A stretch of 7,307 bases of DNA from JBNKFQ01 sp050289385. GTDB lineage: Bacteria; Pseudomonadota; Gammaproteobacteria; Pseudomonadales; Porticoccaceae. Below are positions 1 to 5,529 of this stretch, piece after piece (positions within the stretch are counted from its first letter, which is position 1; every line of letters starts with the position of its first letter). Under the pieces are notes generated by a model. The model worked only from the letters and a program-made list of their open reading frames with translations. It had not been told where the DNA came from and made no database searches. The position numbers were made by a program, and so were the translations under genes. The stretch lies in contig JBNKFQ010000054.1 of the NCBI GenBank assembly GCA_050289385.1, forward strand, positions 1-7,307, written 5' to 3'.

Positions 1-60
1 TGAATAAAAAGCAGGGAACCCCCGCGTAATATTACGCGGGGGTTCCCTGCTTTTTATTCA
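1..60. terminator. Perfect 60-bp palindrome, probable bidirectional intrinsic terminator
   Basis: Bases 1-30 are the exact reverse complement of bases 31-60. The GC-rich stem (GCAGGGAACCCCCGCG and its complement, separated by TAATATTA) is flanked by an A-run on the left and a T-run (TTTTTATT) on the right, so it has the form of a rho-independent terminator on both strands. On the minus strand it begins with the TGA stop of the receptor gene (60-58), so it would end the minus-strand transcript. A 30-bp stem with no mismatch is longer than usual. The palindrome runs to the first base of the window, so its true left limit is unknown. Confidence 0.8.
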
Positions 61-2388
61 GAAATTTGTACCTACCTTTATGCCAATGGTACGTGGTCGA
101 GGGCGGGAGCCCACACCAATAGCCTCGAGTGGATCTTGAATTCCATTTTCGTCAAGCAGATTTTGACCAAAAATTTGTACATTCCAACTGGATAACTCTA
201 TACCCAAGCGGGCATTGAGCAATTCGATCCTATCAGATTTAAAGAAAACCGGTATGGACCTGTCCGTGAGTTGAGAGGGGGATATTCTGTTGTAATCAAT
301 GCGCAGAAATCCGGGAGAAGAGTCGGTCCAGTTGAACTCGTATACACCCGATGCTGACAGTGAATAATCGTTAACAAAGTCAACCGGGTCGCCAGCAAAT
401 TGGGTGGTTGCGCCTGGTGCCACGGCAGTAAGCTTGGCATCAGTATAATTACCGTTTGCCAACAATGTAAATTGCGCACCGATAGCCAGTTCCAGAGATA
501 TATCAATGCCTTTTATTTCTGCATCGCCCGCGTTGGTGAGTATGCCGGTAACCCCGTCAGATCCAAGGCGAAATGTTTGTATGTCCTTGTAGTCACTAAA
601 AAATAGTGCGATGTCACCGTTTAGCTGACCATCGAGCAACGCTCCCTTAATACCAACTTCATAAGATCTTACGTTTTCCGGGCCAAAACTCGCCTCCGCA
701 CCGATGCCGCCGCCAAAACCACCACTGCGGAAACCTTCAGCAGCATTCGCATACAGATTTACCTCATCGGTCAATCTGTAGGATAAATACAGACGAGGAT
801 CAACTGAAGTAAATGTGTCCGACTGCCCCAGACTGTCCCGGTCATCGGAAAAATAACGCAAGCCCACACCAACTTCCAGGCGATCGTTCAAGCGATAGCT
901 TGTGTCTCCAAATACAGCCCAGGATTTTGACTGATTGTCTGTCGGTAGCGGAATGGTAAACAAATACTCATTGTTATCGGCCAAGTCGACATTTAACAAG
1001 CGGTCAAGAGATTCGTCCCGGTAAAAAACACCCGCGACCCAACCCAGATCTGCGTCACCGGAAGAGCTCAGGCGAACTTCCTGTGAAAAAACTTCTGTAT
1101 CAATAGTGTCTCTGTTGAATGATTCGGTGCTTGGCGGCAATTCCAGTGAGATGCCACCGGTTTTCTTTTCGGTATTCATGTAACTGCTGGCGCTCAACAA
1201 TTGCACAGTGTCAAAGTCGTAGGTGACGGTGATATTGAACAGGTCGTAATTGTCTACAAAATATTCTTGCGCATCGGGATCAAATCCAAAATAGACATTG
1301 TGGTTTTGATCGGCACCAGCAGTTATGCCATTGCCGTCATTGCGGTGCACAACATAAGTTGCTTTTATATCCATTGCATCGCTTGGCTGCCATAACATTT
1401 TTGCGCGCAGATTCTTCAAGTCCTGATCGTTGATATCTTTGCGGCCGGCGGCGGGCTGATCGATCCAGCCATCAATATTGCCGATGGTGCCAGAGATGCG
1501 CAGGCCCAATACATTGTCGATTACAGGAATATTTAAGATACCATTAACTTCCTGACTAAATCCCCCATGTTTGGTGTTGTATAACGACACATTCCCATTT
1601 CCTGATATTTCATTGAGATCCGGATCGCGGGTAATAAGGCGCAAGGTACCGCCAGCAGACCCTTCGCCATAGAGAGTACCCTGTGGGCCACGTAGAACTT
1701 CCACGCGCTCCAGGTCCAGCAGACGCAAGTCGAGTTGTGCCAGCGAAGTAACTGTGACTGGCATTTCGTCCAGATAAATGCCAACCAGCGAGGTCAGGCT
1801 GTTGCCGTTGGCCGCACCACGCATAAATATTCGTGTTTGGCCGGGGCCGGATTCTACTACCGTCAAGCTGGGAACGGTGGCGCCAAGCTCCAGTAGCCCA
1901 TCAATTCCTGACTGATCCAGATCATCCTGTGACAGCGCACTAATACTCATGGGTACATCACTGAGTTTTTGCTGGCGCTTTTGTGCGGTTACAATGATTT
2001 CGTCTATGGCTGACTCTTTTTCTCTATTGATTTTTTTCGTACTGTCATTAGAGGTTTGAGGATCGTAATTGATTTTTTTGATCAGGTACGTCATTTGGTC
2101 GGTTTGTTCAAATACAAGGCCAGTACCCTGTAGCAATTTTTGCAAGGCGGCATTGGTGTTCATGGTGGCATTGATAGCCATTGAGTTGAGTCCGTTTACC
2201 AGTTCGTTGTCAAAAAATATTTGTACATCGGCCTGTTTGGAGAACTTCAGTAGCGCCTGATTCAATGTTTGCGAAGAAATGGAAAAGGGTTTGTTGGGCT
2301 CATTTGCCAATGCTGGTGCAGCTATGCTTATTGTGATAGATGCTGCAATGGTCATGAAGTAATGTGTAAATCGTCTGGTTTTTTTCAT
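58..2388 (-). CDS. TonB-dependent outer-membrane receptor/transducer with N-terminal STN signalling domain
   Basis: This 776-aa protein should import a ligand across the outer membrane using TonB energy and also report ligand binding to the neighbouring FecR. Residues 1-28 form a signal peptide ending APALA. Residues 33-104 are an STN domain (pattern LNQALLKFSKQADVQIFF ... LLQGTGLVFE). A TonB box lies at about 128-137 (DEIIVTAQKR). The plug runs over about 143-255 and includes IYLDEMP and VEVLRGPQGTLYG. The rest is a 22-strand-type beta barrel ending in Phe776, as expected for BamA-assembled porins. The ATG at 2388 has a good ribosome site (GAGGA, 2399-2395). It lies 95 nt after fecR and has its own ECF-like promoter. 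The STN domain implies a transducer rather than a plain transporter. The ligand is unknown: siderophore, haem, glycan and other substrates all remain possible. Confidence 0.95.
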   Translation of the reverse strand: MKKTRRFTHYFMTIAASITISIAAPALANEPNKPFSISSQTLNQALLKFSKQADVQIFFDNELVNGLNSMAINATMNTNAALQKLLQGTGLVFEQTDQMTYLIKKINYDPQTSNDSTKKINREKESAIDEIIVTAQKRQQKLSDVPMSISALSQDDLDQSGIDGLLELGATVPSLTVVESGPGQTRIFMRGAANGNSLTSLVGIYLDEMPVTVTSLAQLDLRLLDLERVEVLRGPQGTLYGEGSAGGTLRLITRDPDLNEISGNGNVSLYNTKHGGFSQEVNGILNIPVIDNVLGLRISGTIGNIDGWIDQPAAGRKDINDQDLKNLRAKMLWQPSDAMDIKATYVVHRNDGNGITAGADQNHNVYFGFDPDAQEYFVDNYDLFNITVTYDFDTVQLLSASSYMNTEKKTGGISLELPPSTESFNRDTIDTEVFSQEVRLSSSGDADLGWVAGVFYRDESLDRLLNVDLADNNEYLFTIPLPTDNQSKSWAVFGDTSYRLNDRLEVGVGLRYFSDDRDSLGQSDTFTSVDPRLYLSYRLTDEVNLYANAAEGFRSGGFGGGIGAEASFGPENVRSYEVGIKGALLDGQLNGDIALFFSDYKDIQTFRLGSDGVTGILTNAGDAEIKGIDISLELAIGAQFTLLANGNYTDAKLTAVAPGATTQFAGDPVDFVNDYSLSASGVYEFNWTDSSPGFLRIDYNRISPSQLTDRSIPVFFKSDRIELLNARLGIELSSWNVQIFGQNLLDENGIQDPLEAIGVGSRPRPRTIGIKVGTNF

Positions 2389-2394
2389 GGAGTT

Positions 2395-2399
2395 TCCTC
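2395..2399 (-). promoter_or_regulatory. Ribosome binding site of the minus-strand receptor
   Basis: GAGGA on the minus strand, 6 nt before the ATG at 2388. It supports this start, which also gives a full signal peptide. Confidence 0.7.
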
Positions 2400-2412
2400 G
2401 TCAATCGTTGTG

Positions 2413-2430
2413 CCCGATTTTATGTTCGGG
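2413..2430 (-). promoter_or_regulatory. CCCGA/TCGGG inverted repeat in the receptor leader
   Basis: 5-bp arms CCCGA and TCGGG with an 8-nt AT-rich loop, beginning 13 nt after the putative -10 motif, so it would lie near the 5' end of the receptor mRNA. A similar CCCGAA...TTCGGG element stands at the corresponding place in the minus-strand sigma leader (4231-4243). It may be a leader hairpin or an operator; no role is shown. Confidence 0.35.
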
Positions 2431-2443
2431 TTTTCGCATTACT

Positions 2444-2474
2444 GAGACGACGTTTTTGTTATTTGCCCCCATAC
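2444..2474 (-). promoter_or_regulatory. Putative ECF-sigma promoter of the minus-strand receptor
   Basis: On the minus strand, TGGGGGCAAAT (2471-2461) lies 8 nt upstream of CGTCGTCTC (2452-2444). The same two blocks with identical spacing occur upstream of the minus-strand sigma gene (4290-4260): over the 31 aligned positions about 21 agree, including all nine of CGTCGTCTC. GG-AA-rich -35 and CGTC/GTCT-like -10 elements are typical of ECF sigma promoters. The element sits in the 95-nt gap between fecR and the receptor and would give a leader of about 50 nt. The exact -35 limits and start site are inferred. Confidence 0.65.
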
Positions 2475-2483
2475 GACTTGTGG

Positions 2484-3542
2484 TCAATGATAATTTTTTG
2501 CCAATACGATAACACCGGGTTTTTTGACAATTTCAACATCCAGGCCATGTTCAATTGCAGTCAGCAGGGAATTGATGTTGTTTATGGCAAAGGCACCACC
2601 AAATTTTCGATGATTTAATTCGCTGTTTGCGATAACAATTTTTTGCGGTATGTAGTATTGAATTTCATTAATGATTTCTTCCAGTGTCGAATTGTTGAAC
2701 ACCAGTTTCCCTTGTCGCCAGGAAACGGTTTTTGTCAAATCATCCTCATTTAGCAACCTTGTCTCGCTCAACTGGTTGTAATCGTAAAATATCTGGCTGC
2801 CTTTACCGAGAGTGCGGGAGGGTTTGTCGTTGCCAGGTGTTGCGGTGGTTGCATCCGGGTCTACTTCGACCTTGCCATCCAGTACCGTAACCCTGATCTG
2901 CATGCCTCTGTTATGAATGTTGAAGGCGGTGCCCAGGGCAGTTACATAACTATTTTTTGCGGCCACCACAAAAGGGCGGTTGGCATCTTTGGCGACCACA
3001 AAGTAAGCTTCACCATGTTTCAAGTGCAAACGGCGGGCAGAGTCGGATATTACGGCGGTTAATTCGGAGTCGCTATTCAGCATGACACTGGAGCCATCTT
3101 CCAGCATAACTGTCTGTTGTTCTCCAATTGCTGTTTTGTAGGTGGTGGTTTGTTCCTGATTGTCCCATGGAGCAATCAGTATTGTTACAACAGCCATCAA
3201 ACTAACTACCAGGACAGCGGCAATCGAGGCTATACGCTGGTATACCCTAAGGCGGCTGCGGTGGTGTTCTGTGCGCCGCGCCATTTCTGCACACTCAGCC
3301 AACACTTCTTCCAGACCCTGAGTGAACACCCGATTCGATTCGGTACCTGTTTTACCGAGAATAGCCATTTCGTCGTTCAAGTAACCCATATCTTGCCAGG
3401 CTGCTTGATGGTCATCACTGATATTAAGCCAGCGCTGAAAGTCTTCGCGTTCACGCTGGCTAATATCCTGTGCGTTCAGGCGGGCCACCCAGGCTGCCGC
3501 TTCTGTTCTTATGGTATGGGACACATGCATGTCATTGTTCAT
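2484..3542 (-). CDS. FecR-family anti-sigma factor / sigma regulator
   Basis: A 352-aa inner-membrane protein that should hold the cognate ECF sigma and release it on a signal from the receptor. Residues about 10-52 are the cytoplasmic N-terminal (DUF4880-type) domain with conserved tryptophans W18, W38 and W49. One transmembrane helix spans about 104-124 (IASIAAVLVVSLMAVVTILI). The periplasmic FecR domain covers about 135-228 (IGEQQTVMLEDGS, LKHGEAYFVVAKD, ALGTAFNI). An STN-like C-terminal domain (about 275-350) resembles the receptor's own STN domain. The Gly-Thr in ALGTAF (204-205) is where some FecR proteins cut themselves. The start ATG overlaps the sigma stop as ATGA (3542-3539) and has a strong GGAGGA 6 nt upstream, which indicates translational coupling. 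An alternative start at Met5 is less likely. Confidence 0.93.
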   Translation of the reverse strand: MNNDMHVSHTIRTEAAAWVARLNAQDISQREREDFQRWLNISDDHQAAWQDMGYLNDEMAILGKTGTESNRVFTQGLEEVLAECAEMARRTEHHRSRLRVYQRIASIAAVLVVSLMAVVTILIAPWDNQEQTTTYKTAIGEQQTVMLEDGSSVMLNSDSELTAVISDSARRLHLKHGEAYFVVAKDANRPFVVAAKNSYVTALGTAFNIHNRGMQIRVTVLDGKVEVDPDATTATPGNDKPSRTLGKGSQIFYDYNQLSETRLLNEDDLTKTVSWRQGKLVFNNSTLEEIINEIQYYIPQKIVIANSELNHRKFGGAFAINNINSLLTAIEHGLDVEIVKKPGVIVLAKNYH

Positions 3543-4159
3543 GTGATGTCCTCCGGTTTATTGCCGTTTTTCTGTATCGATATCGGTGTTACCGAGTTCT
3601 TCTCAGATAGCACTGAATGGTCTTGCAAACGTCCTTCCAGTGAGCGCAGATAATCGGAGCATTGCAACATTCCTCTGGCGATATGCTTTTCTACGGTGCT
3701 CGCAGAGATGCCCATCGAACGGGCAACTTCGGTATAGGTCAAATTAAGAAATTTGTGTAACACAACGGCGTTGCGGGTTTGAAATGGCAAGCGTGCGATG
3801 GCTTTGCACAGGCTTTGGTATTCTTGCCGGGCGGCGGTGATCTTTTCGGGGGAGGGCAAACCGCTTTCGACATCCATTAGGGTGATATCATCGAAGCTGA
3901 TTTTTCCTTCCTGCTCTGCGGGGCCGCGCCGGTCTTTGCGTACCCGGTCCTTGAACAGATTGTCGGCGATGCGCAGCAGGTAGGCCCTGGGGTTGCCGGT
4001 TTGTTCCCAGTCGGTATTGCCCATGGCGCGCAGAAATGTTTCTTGCACCATATCTTCAACATCTTCACGACGAAACAGGCGTTTACGCAAAAAACGTGTT
4101 ACATCTTTGCGGTGGGCGTGAAACAGGGTAGAAATTACATTGTTGCGGCTGTCAATCAT
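3539..4159 (-). CDS. ECF RNA polymerase sigma factor, FecI type
   Basis: A 206-aa sigma-70 family factor that directs RNA polymerase to the receptor promoter when freed by FecR. Region 2 covers about 11-77, with DVEDMVQETFLRAM (33-46) and NPRAYLLRIADNLFKDRVRKDR (56-77) matching regions 2.2-2.4. A linker follows (about 78-105), then region 4 (about 112-172) with LPFQTRNAVVLHKFLNLTY and the helix-turn-helix YTEVARSMGISASTVEKHIARGM. There is no region 3, as in all ECF sigmas. The ATG at 4159 is the first start after an in-frame TAG (4177-4175). Its ribosome site is weak, so expression may be low or coupled to leader structure. It is the first gene of a sigma-fecR pair, with the stop overlapping the fecR start by 4 bp. 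Confidence 0.94.
   Translation of the reverse strand: MIDSRNNVISTLFHAHRKDVTRFLRKRLFRREDVEDMVQETFLRAMGNTDWEQTGNPRAYLLRIADNLFKDRVRKDRRGPAEQEGKISFDDITLMDVESGLPSPEKITAARQEYQSLCKAIARLPFQTRNAVVLHKFLNLTYTEVARSMGISASTVEKHIARGMLQCSDYLRSLEGRLQDHSVLSEKNSVTPISIQKNGNKPEDIT
3549..3554 (-). promoter_or_regulatory. Strong ribosome binding site of minus-strand fecR
   Basis: GGAGGA lies inside the last codons of the sigma gene, 6 nt before the fecR ATG at 3542. It fixes the start and supports coupled translation through the ATGA overlap. Confidence 0.75.
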
Positions 4160-4190
4160 CTGGATGTCATCTAACTAACTGTTTTTTAAG

Positions 4191-4220
4191 TACATAATTT
4201 CGGATGCCAAGTGCTGGCAA
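4191..4220 (-). promoter_or_regulatory. Possible weak sigma-70 promoter for minus-strand sigma
   Basis: On the minus strand TTGCCA (4220-4215) is followed after 18 nt by TATGTA (4196-4191), about 30 nt before the sigma ATG. Matches to TTGACA/TATAAT are partial. It could supply a basal level of sigma independent of autoregulation. I see no convincing Fur box here. Chance occurrence is quite possible. Confidence 0.25.
4205..4219. repeat. Small inverted repeat TGCCA/TGGCA
   Basis: TGCCA and TGGCA arms around AGTGC. It overlaps the -35-like TTGCCA of the possible basal promoter of the minus-strand sigma, so it could be an operator or a leader hairpin. The arms are short and the call is weak. Confidence 0.2.
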
Positions 4221-4230
4221 ACAAGTCATT

Positions 4231-4243
4231 CCCGAAATTCGGG
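4231..4243 (-). promoter_or_regulatory. CCCGAA/TTCGGG inverted repeat in the sigma leader
   Basis: A perfect 6-bp inverted repeat with a 1-nt centre, 16 nt downstream of the CGTCGTCTC block, at the place where the receptor leader carries CCCGA/TCGGG. With so short a centre it is better suited to a dimeric protein site than to a hairpin. The repeated position in both minus-module leaders makes it worth noting. Confidence 0.35.
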
Positions 4244-4259
4244 GGCAATCCATCTGGTA

Positions 4260-4290
4260 GAGACGACGGATTTTGGAATTACCTCCACAA
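4260..4290 (-). promoter_or_regulatory. Putative ECF-sigma promoter of the minus-strand sigma-fecR operon
   Basis: On the minus strand TGGAGGTAATT (4287-4277) lies 8 nt upstream of CGTCGTCTC (4268-4260), the same blocks and spacing as before the minus-strand receptor (2474-2444). It implies positive autoregulation of this sigma. It would give a long leader of roughly 90-95 nt before the ATG at 4159, containing two small inverted repeats. The function is inferred from repetition and ECF-like composition. Confidence 0.6.
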
Positions 4291-4359
4291 GATTTTAGAC
4301 AAAACCCGGTTTTGACGATTTTTTCCTCTCAGGCCAGTGAATTTGGCTATTCCGTGTTT

Positions 4360-4387
4360 TGGTGTAATTTCTTGCTCCCCGTCGTTC
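4360..4387 (+). promoter_or_regulatory. Degenerate ECF-like promoter upstream of the sigma relic
   Basis: On the plus strand TGGTGTAATTT (4360-4370) and CGTCGTTC (4380-4387) resemble the minus-module promoter blocks (TGGAGGTAATT and CGTCGTCTC), but the spacing and several bases differ. It lies about 57 nt before the ATG of the sigma relic and may be that gene's former promoter. Could be chance. Confidence 0.25.
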
Positions 4388-4444
4388 AAGCTTATAGATA
4401 TGAGATAAACCGCAAACAGCCGATAACCGGAAAAGTGTACTGCG

Positions 4445-4583
4445 ATGTCCGACAATGCCAGAGTGGTGCCTTTTCGGCCACCAAAATCAGACAAACTTTG
4501 TGCGCCGGGTGTTTGAACAACACCACGAGGCGCTGCTGCGCTCTATTCAGCGTATGAGGCTGGATGAACAAAAGATCCATGAC
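4445..4583 (+). pseudogene. Frameshifted, truncated relic of an ECF sigma factor gene (5' end only)
   Basis: From ATG 4445 one frame reads MSDNARVVPFRPPKSDKL, a typical ECF N-terminus, and then meets TGA at 4514. If the single extra T of the CTTT run at 4496-4499 is skipped, the reading continues as VRRVFEQHHEALLRSIQR and then MRLDEQKIHD (4500-4583). This is the usual start of sigma region 2.1 and matches, position for position in style, LLERLFNEHSSALRGFL of the plus-strand sigma. After about 4583 no sigma sequence is recognisable: the catalytic-core-binding and DNA-binding parts (2.2-2.4 and region 4) are missing. The pieces are therefore best read as a dead third sigma gene between two intact modules. 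The identification rests on about 45 residues judged by eye. Confidence 0.6.
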
Positions 4584-4663
4584 AGCCATAAGAAATCGGT
4601 AACCTGGATAATCAGCTATCAAAGAGAAATACGGTTTCCATAAATAGTGAAATGTATTGGATT

Positions 4664-4688
4664 GTGCCGCCTCCCAAGCGGAGGGCAC
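4664..4688. repeat. Imperfect hairpin GTGC-CCTCC / GGAGG-GCAC
   Basis: GTGC pairs with GCAC and CCTCC with GGAGG around a CAAGC loop, with a 2-nt CG bulge on the left arm. No T-run follows on either strand, so it is not an intrinsic terminator. Role unknown. Confidence 0.35.
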
Positions 4689-4760
4689 GGTGTGTTATCG
4701 CCGACTATAGACGCCTGGGGCTCAAAATCCTTGCACTCGAATAGTGTTTTTCATCTCTGT

Positions 4761-4776
4761 TTAAGCAAGCGCTTAA
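4761..4776. repeat. Inverted repeat TTAAGC-AAGC-GCTTAA, with AAGCGCTT core
   Basis: Perfect 6-bp arms around 4 nt. It also contains the 8-bp palindrome AAGCGCTT (4767-4774), a core found in operators of LacI-family repressors. It stands about 80 nt upstream of the putative plus-module promoter. It could be an operator or, with the next repeat, part of a structured RNA. Confidence 0.35.
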
Positions 4777-4779
4777 CCC

Positions 4780-4799
4780 GAGCCGACTTGGGTCGACTC
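4780..4799. repeat. Inverted repeat GAGCCGAC-TTGG-GTCGACTC
   Basis: 8-bp arms with one mismatch and a 4-nt loop, only 3 nt after the preceding repeat. No T-run follows. The pair of adjacent repeats precedes the ECF promoter of the plus-strand sigma. Confidence 0.35.
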
Positions 4800-4855
4800 C
4801 ATAGAAACGTCATAATCGCCCTGATAATTTGGCCAAATAGCCAATTTCCAGCAAA

Positions 4856-4890
4856 AATTAGGGTAGTTGCACCACTCATGCGTGGTCTTT
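4856..4890 (+). promoter_or_regulatory. Putative ECF-sigma promoter of the plus-strand sigma-fecR operon
   Basis: AATTAGGGTAGTT (4856-4868), 10 nt, then TGCGTGGTCTTT (4879-4890). The same 25 bases with the same 10-nt gap of unrelated sequence recur before the plus-strand receptor at 6684-6718. Conservation of two blocks but not of the spacer is what a -35/-10 pair looks like, and the TCTTT end recalls the TCCTTT-like -10 of FecI promoters. Transcription would start near 4896, some 15-25 nt before the sigma start, implying autoregulation. Confidence 0.75.
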
Positions 4891-4912
4891 ACAGGCGGAA
4901 CTGACAGGACCG

Positions 4913-5527
4913 TTGGTATTGAAATTAATCCGGCAGACTAATGTGATCAAGCTCCCGGGCGGTGAGCGGGAAACCAGAGAGCAGTTGCTCGAACGGCTGT
5001 TTAACGAACACAGTTCGGCGCTGCGAGGCTTTCTAAGCGTGCGCCTGGGCATAGTCGAGGACCTGGACGATATCGTTCAGGAGGTTTTCGTGCGACTTGC
5101 CGACCTTGATAACCTGCAGCAACGACTGCCCCCCGGTGGAGCCAGAAATCGTTCATTTCTGTTCAAAACCGCCAACAACTATGTCCGCGACCTGGAGCGG
5201 CGCAGGTCGGTGCGTCGTAAATACGCAGAGCAACAGGCAGCCCAGGGTGAAGAGTGGGAGCTGGCCGATATTACGCCGGAATCGCAAGCGGCAGCCGAAC
5301 AGCAAGTTGAGTATTTGAAATCAGTAGTGTTGACCCTCAAGCCCAAATGTCGCGATGCCTTTATCCTCAACCGCTTTATGGACAAAAGCTACCCGGAGGT
5401 CGCCGCTGTGATGGGACTGTCTGTCAAGCAGGTCGAAAAGTATCTGCAACAGGCCTTGCTGCTCATACGAGAGGCGGCGGCGCTTGAGAGGAACAAGGCG
5501 GTGTCGCAGTCCAAAGGAGGCGAATAG
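4913..5527 (+). CDS. ECF RNA polymerase sigma factor, FecI type
   Basis: A sigma-70 family factor of about 204 aa. Region 2 lies over about 26-98, with LLERLFNEHSSALRGFL (2.1), EDLDDIVQEVFVRLADL (49-65) and RSFLFKTANNYVRDLERRR (80-98). Region 4 lies over about 132-186, with LKPKCRDAFILNRFMDKSY and the helix-turn-helix YPEVAAVMGLSVKQVEKYLQQAL. No region 3 is present. No ATG fits the start: TTG 4913, TTG 4919 and GTG 4943 are in frame. AGGA (4906-4909) is 3 nt from the first TTG and 9 nt from the second, so 4919 is as likely as 4913. It is first in an operon with fecR, whose ATG comes 2 nt after the stop. It should activate its own promoter and that of the receptor at 6799. Confidence 0.93.
   Translation: MVLKLIRQTNVIKLPGGERETREQLLERLFNEHSSALRGFLSVRLGIVEDLDDIVQEVFVRLADLDNLQQRLPPGGARNRSFLFKTANNYVRDLERRRSVRRKYAEQQAAQGEEWELADITPESQAAAEQQVEYLKSVVLTLKPKCRDAFILNRFMDKSYPEVAAVMGLSVKQVEKYLQQALLLIREAAALERNKAVSQSKGGE
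5513..5520 (+). promoter_or_regulatory. Strong ribosome binding site of plus-strand fecR
   Basis: AAAGGAGG, a near-perfect anti-16S match inside the last codons of the sigma gene, 9 nt before the fecR ATG at 5530. It is much stronger than the sigma's own site, so FecR may be made in excess of sigma. Confidence 0.75.
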
Positions 5528-5529
5528 TT

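Larger units (their letters stand above)
4584..4855. other. Intergenic stretch without a recognisable gene
   Basis: Open frames here translate to sequences without recognisable domains, and none has a convincing ribosome site. I see no intact RNA gene. What it holds is three small inverted repeats (4664-4688, 4761-4776, 4780-4799), listed separately. It may be the decayed remainder of the sigma relic's module or the regulatory region of the plus-strand sigma. Confidence 0.5.

Noticed and set aside
1..60. Palindrome as the end of a MITE or insertion sequence
   Set aside because: No transposase, no second copy and no target duplication in the window. The A-run/GC stem/T-run form and the position at a stop codon fit a terminator better.
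2484..2505. Fur-box-like stretch CAATGATAAT on the plus strand
   Set aside because: Only a half-match to the 19-bp Fur consensus, and it lies within the last codons of fecR. It gives no basis for an iron-control claim.
3117..3653. 178-codon plus-strand open frame
   Set aside because: It is antisense to fecR and the sigma end; both of those have clear domains, coupled starts and ribosome sites. Shadow frame.
4273..4557. Open frame of 94 codons in the divergent intergenic region (plus strand)
   Set aside because: Its translation shows no recognisable domain, it has no good ribosome site, and it overlaps the putative promoter region and the sigma relic in another frame.
4392..4688. Minus-strand open frame of 98 codons
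   Set aside because: It is antisense to the sigma relic, and its composition looks like chance translation. No family resemblance.
4655..4740. tRNA-like anticodon loop (CTCCCAA between CCGC and GCGG, as in tRNA-Gly CCC)
   Set aside because: No acceptor stem, no D arm and no proper GTTCRANYC T arm could be found around it.
4647..4904. Plus-strand open frame of 85 codons ending just before the sigma
   Set aside because: It runs through the inverted repeats and the ECF promoter, lacks a ribosome site, and shows no domain.
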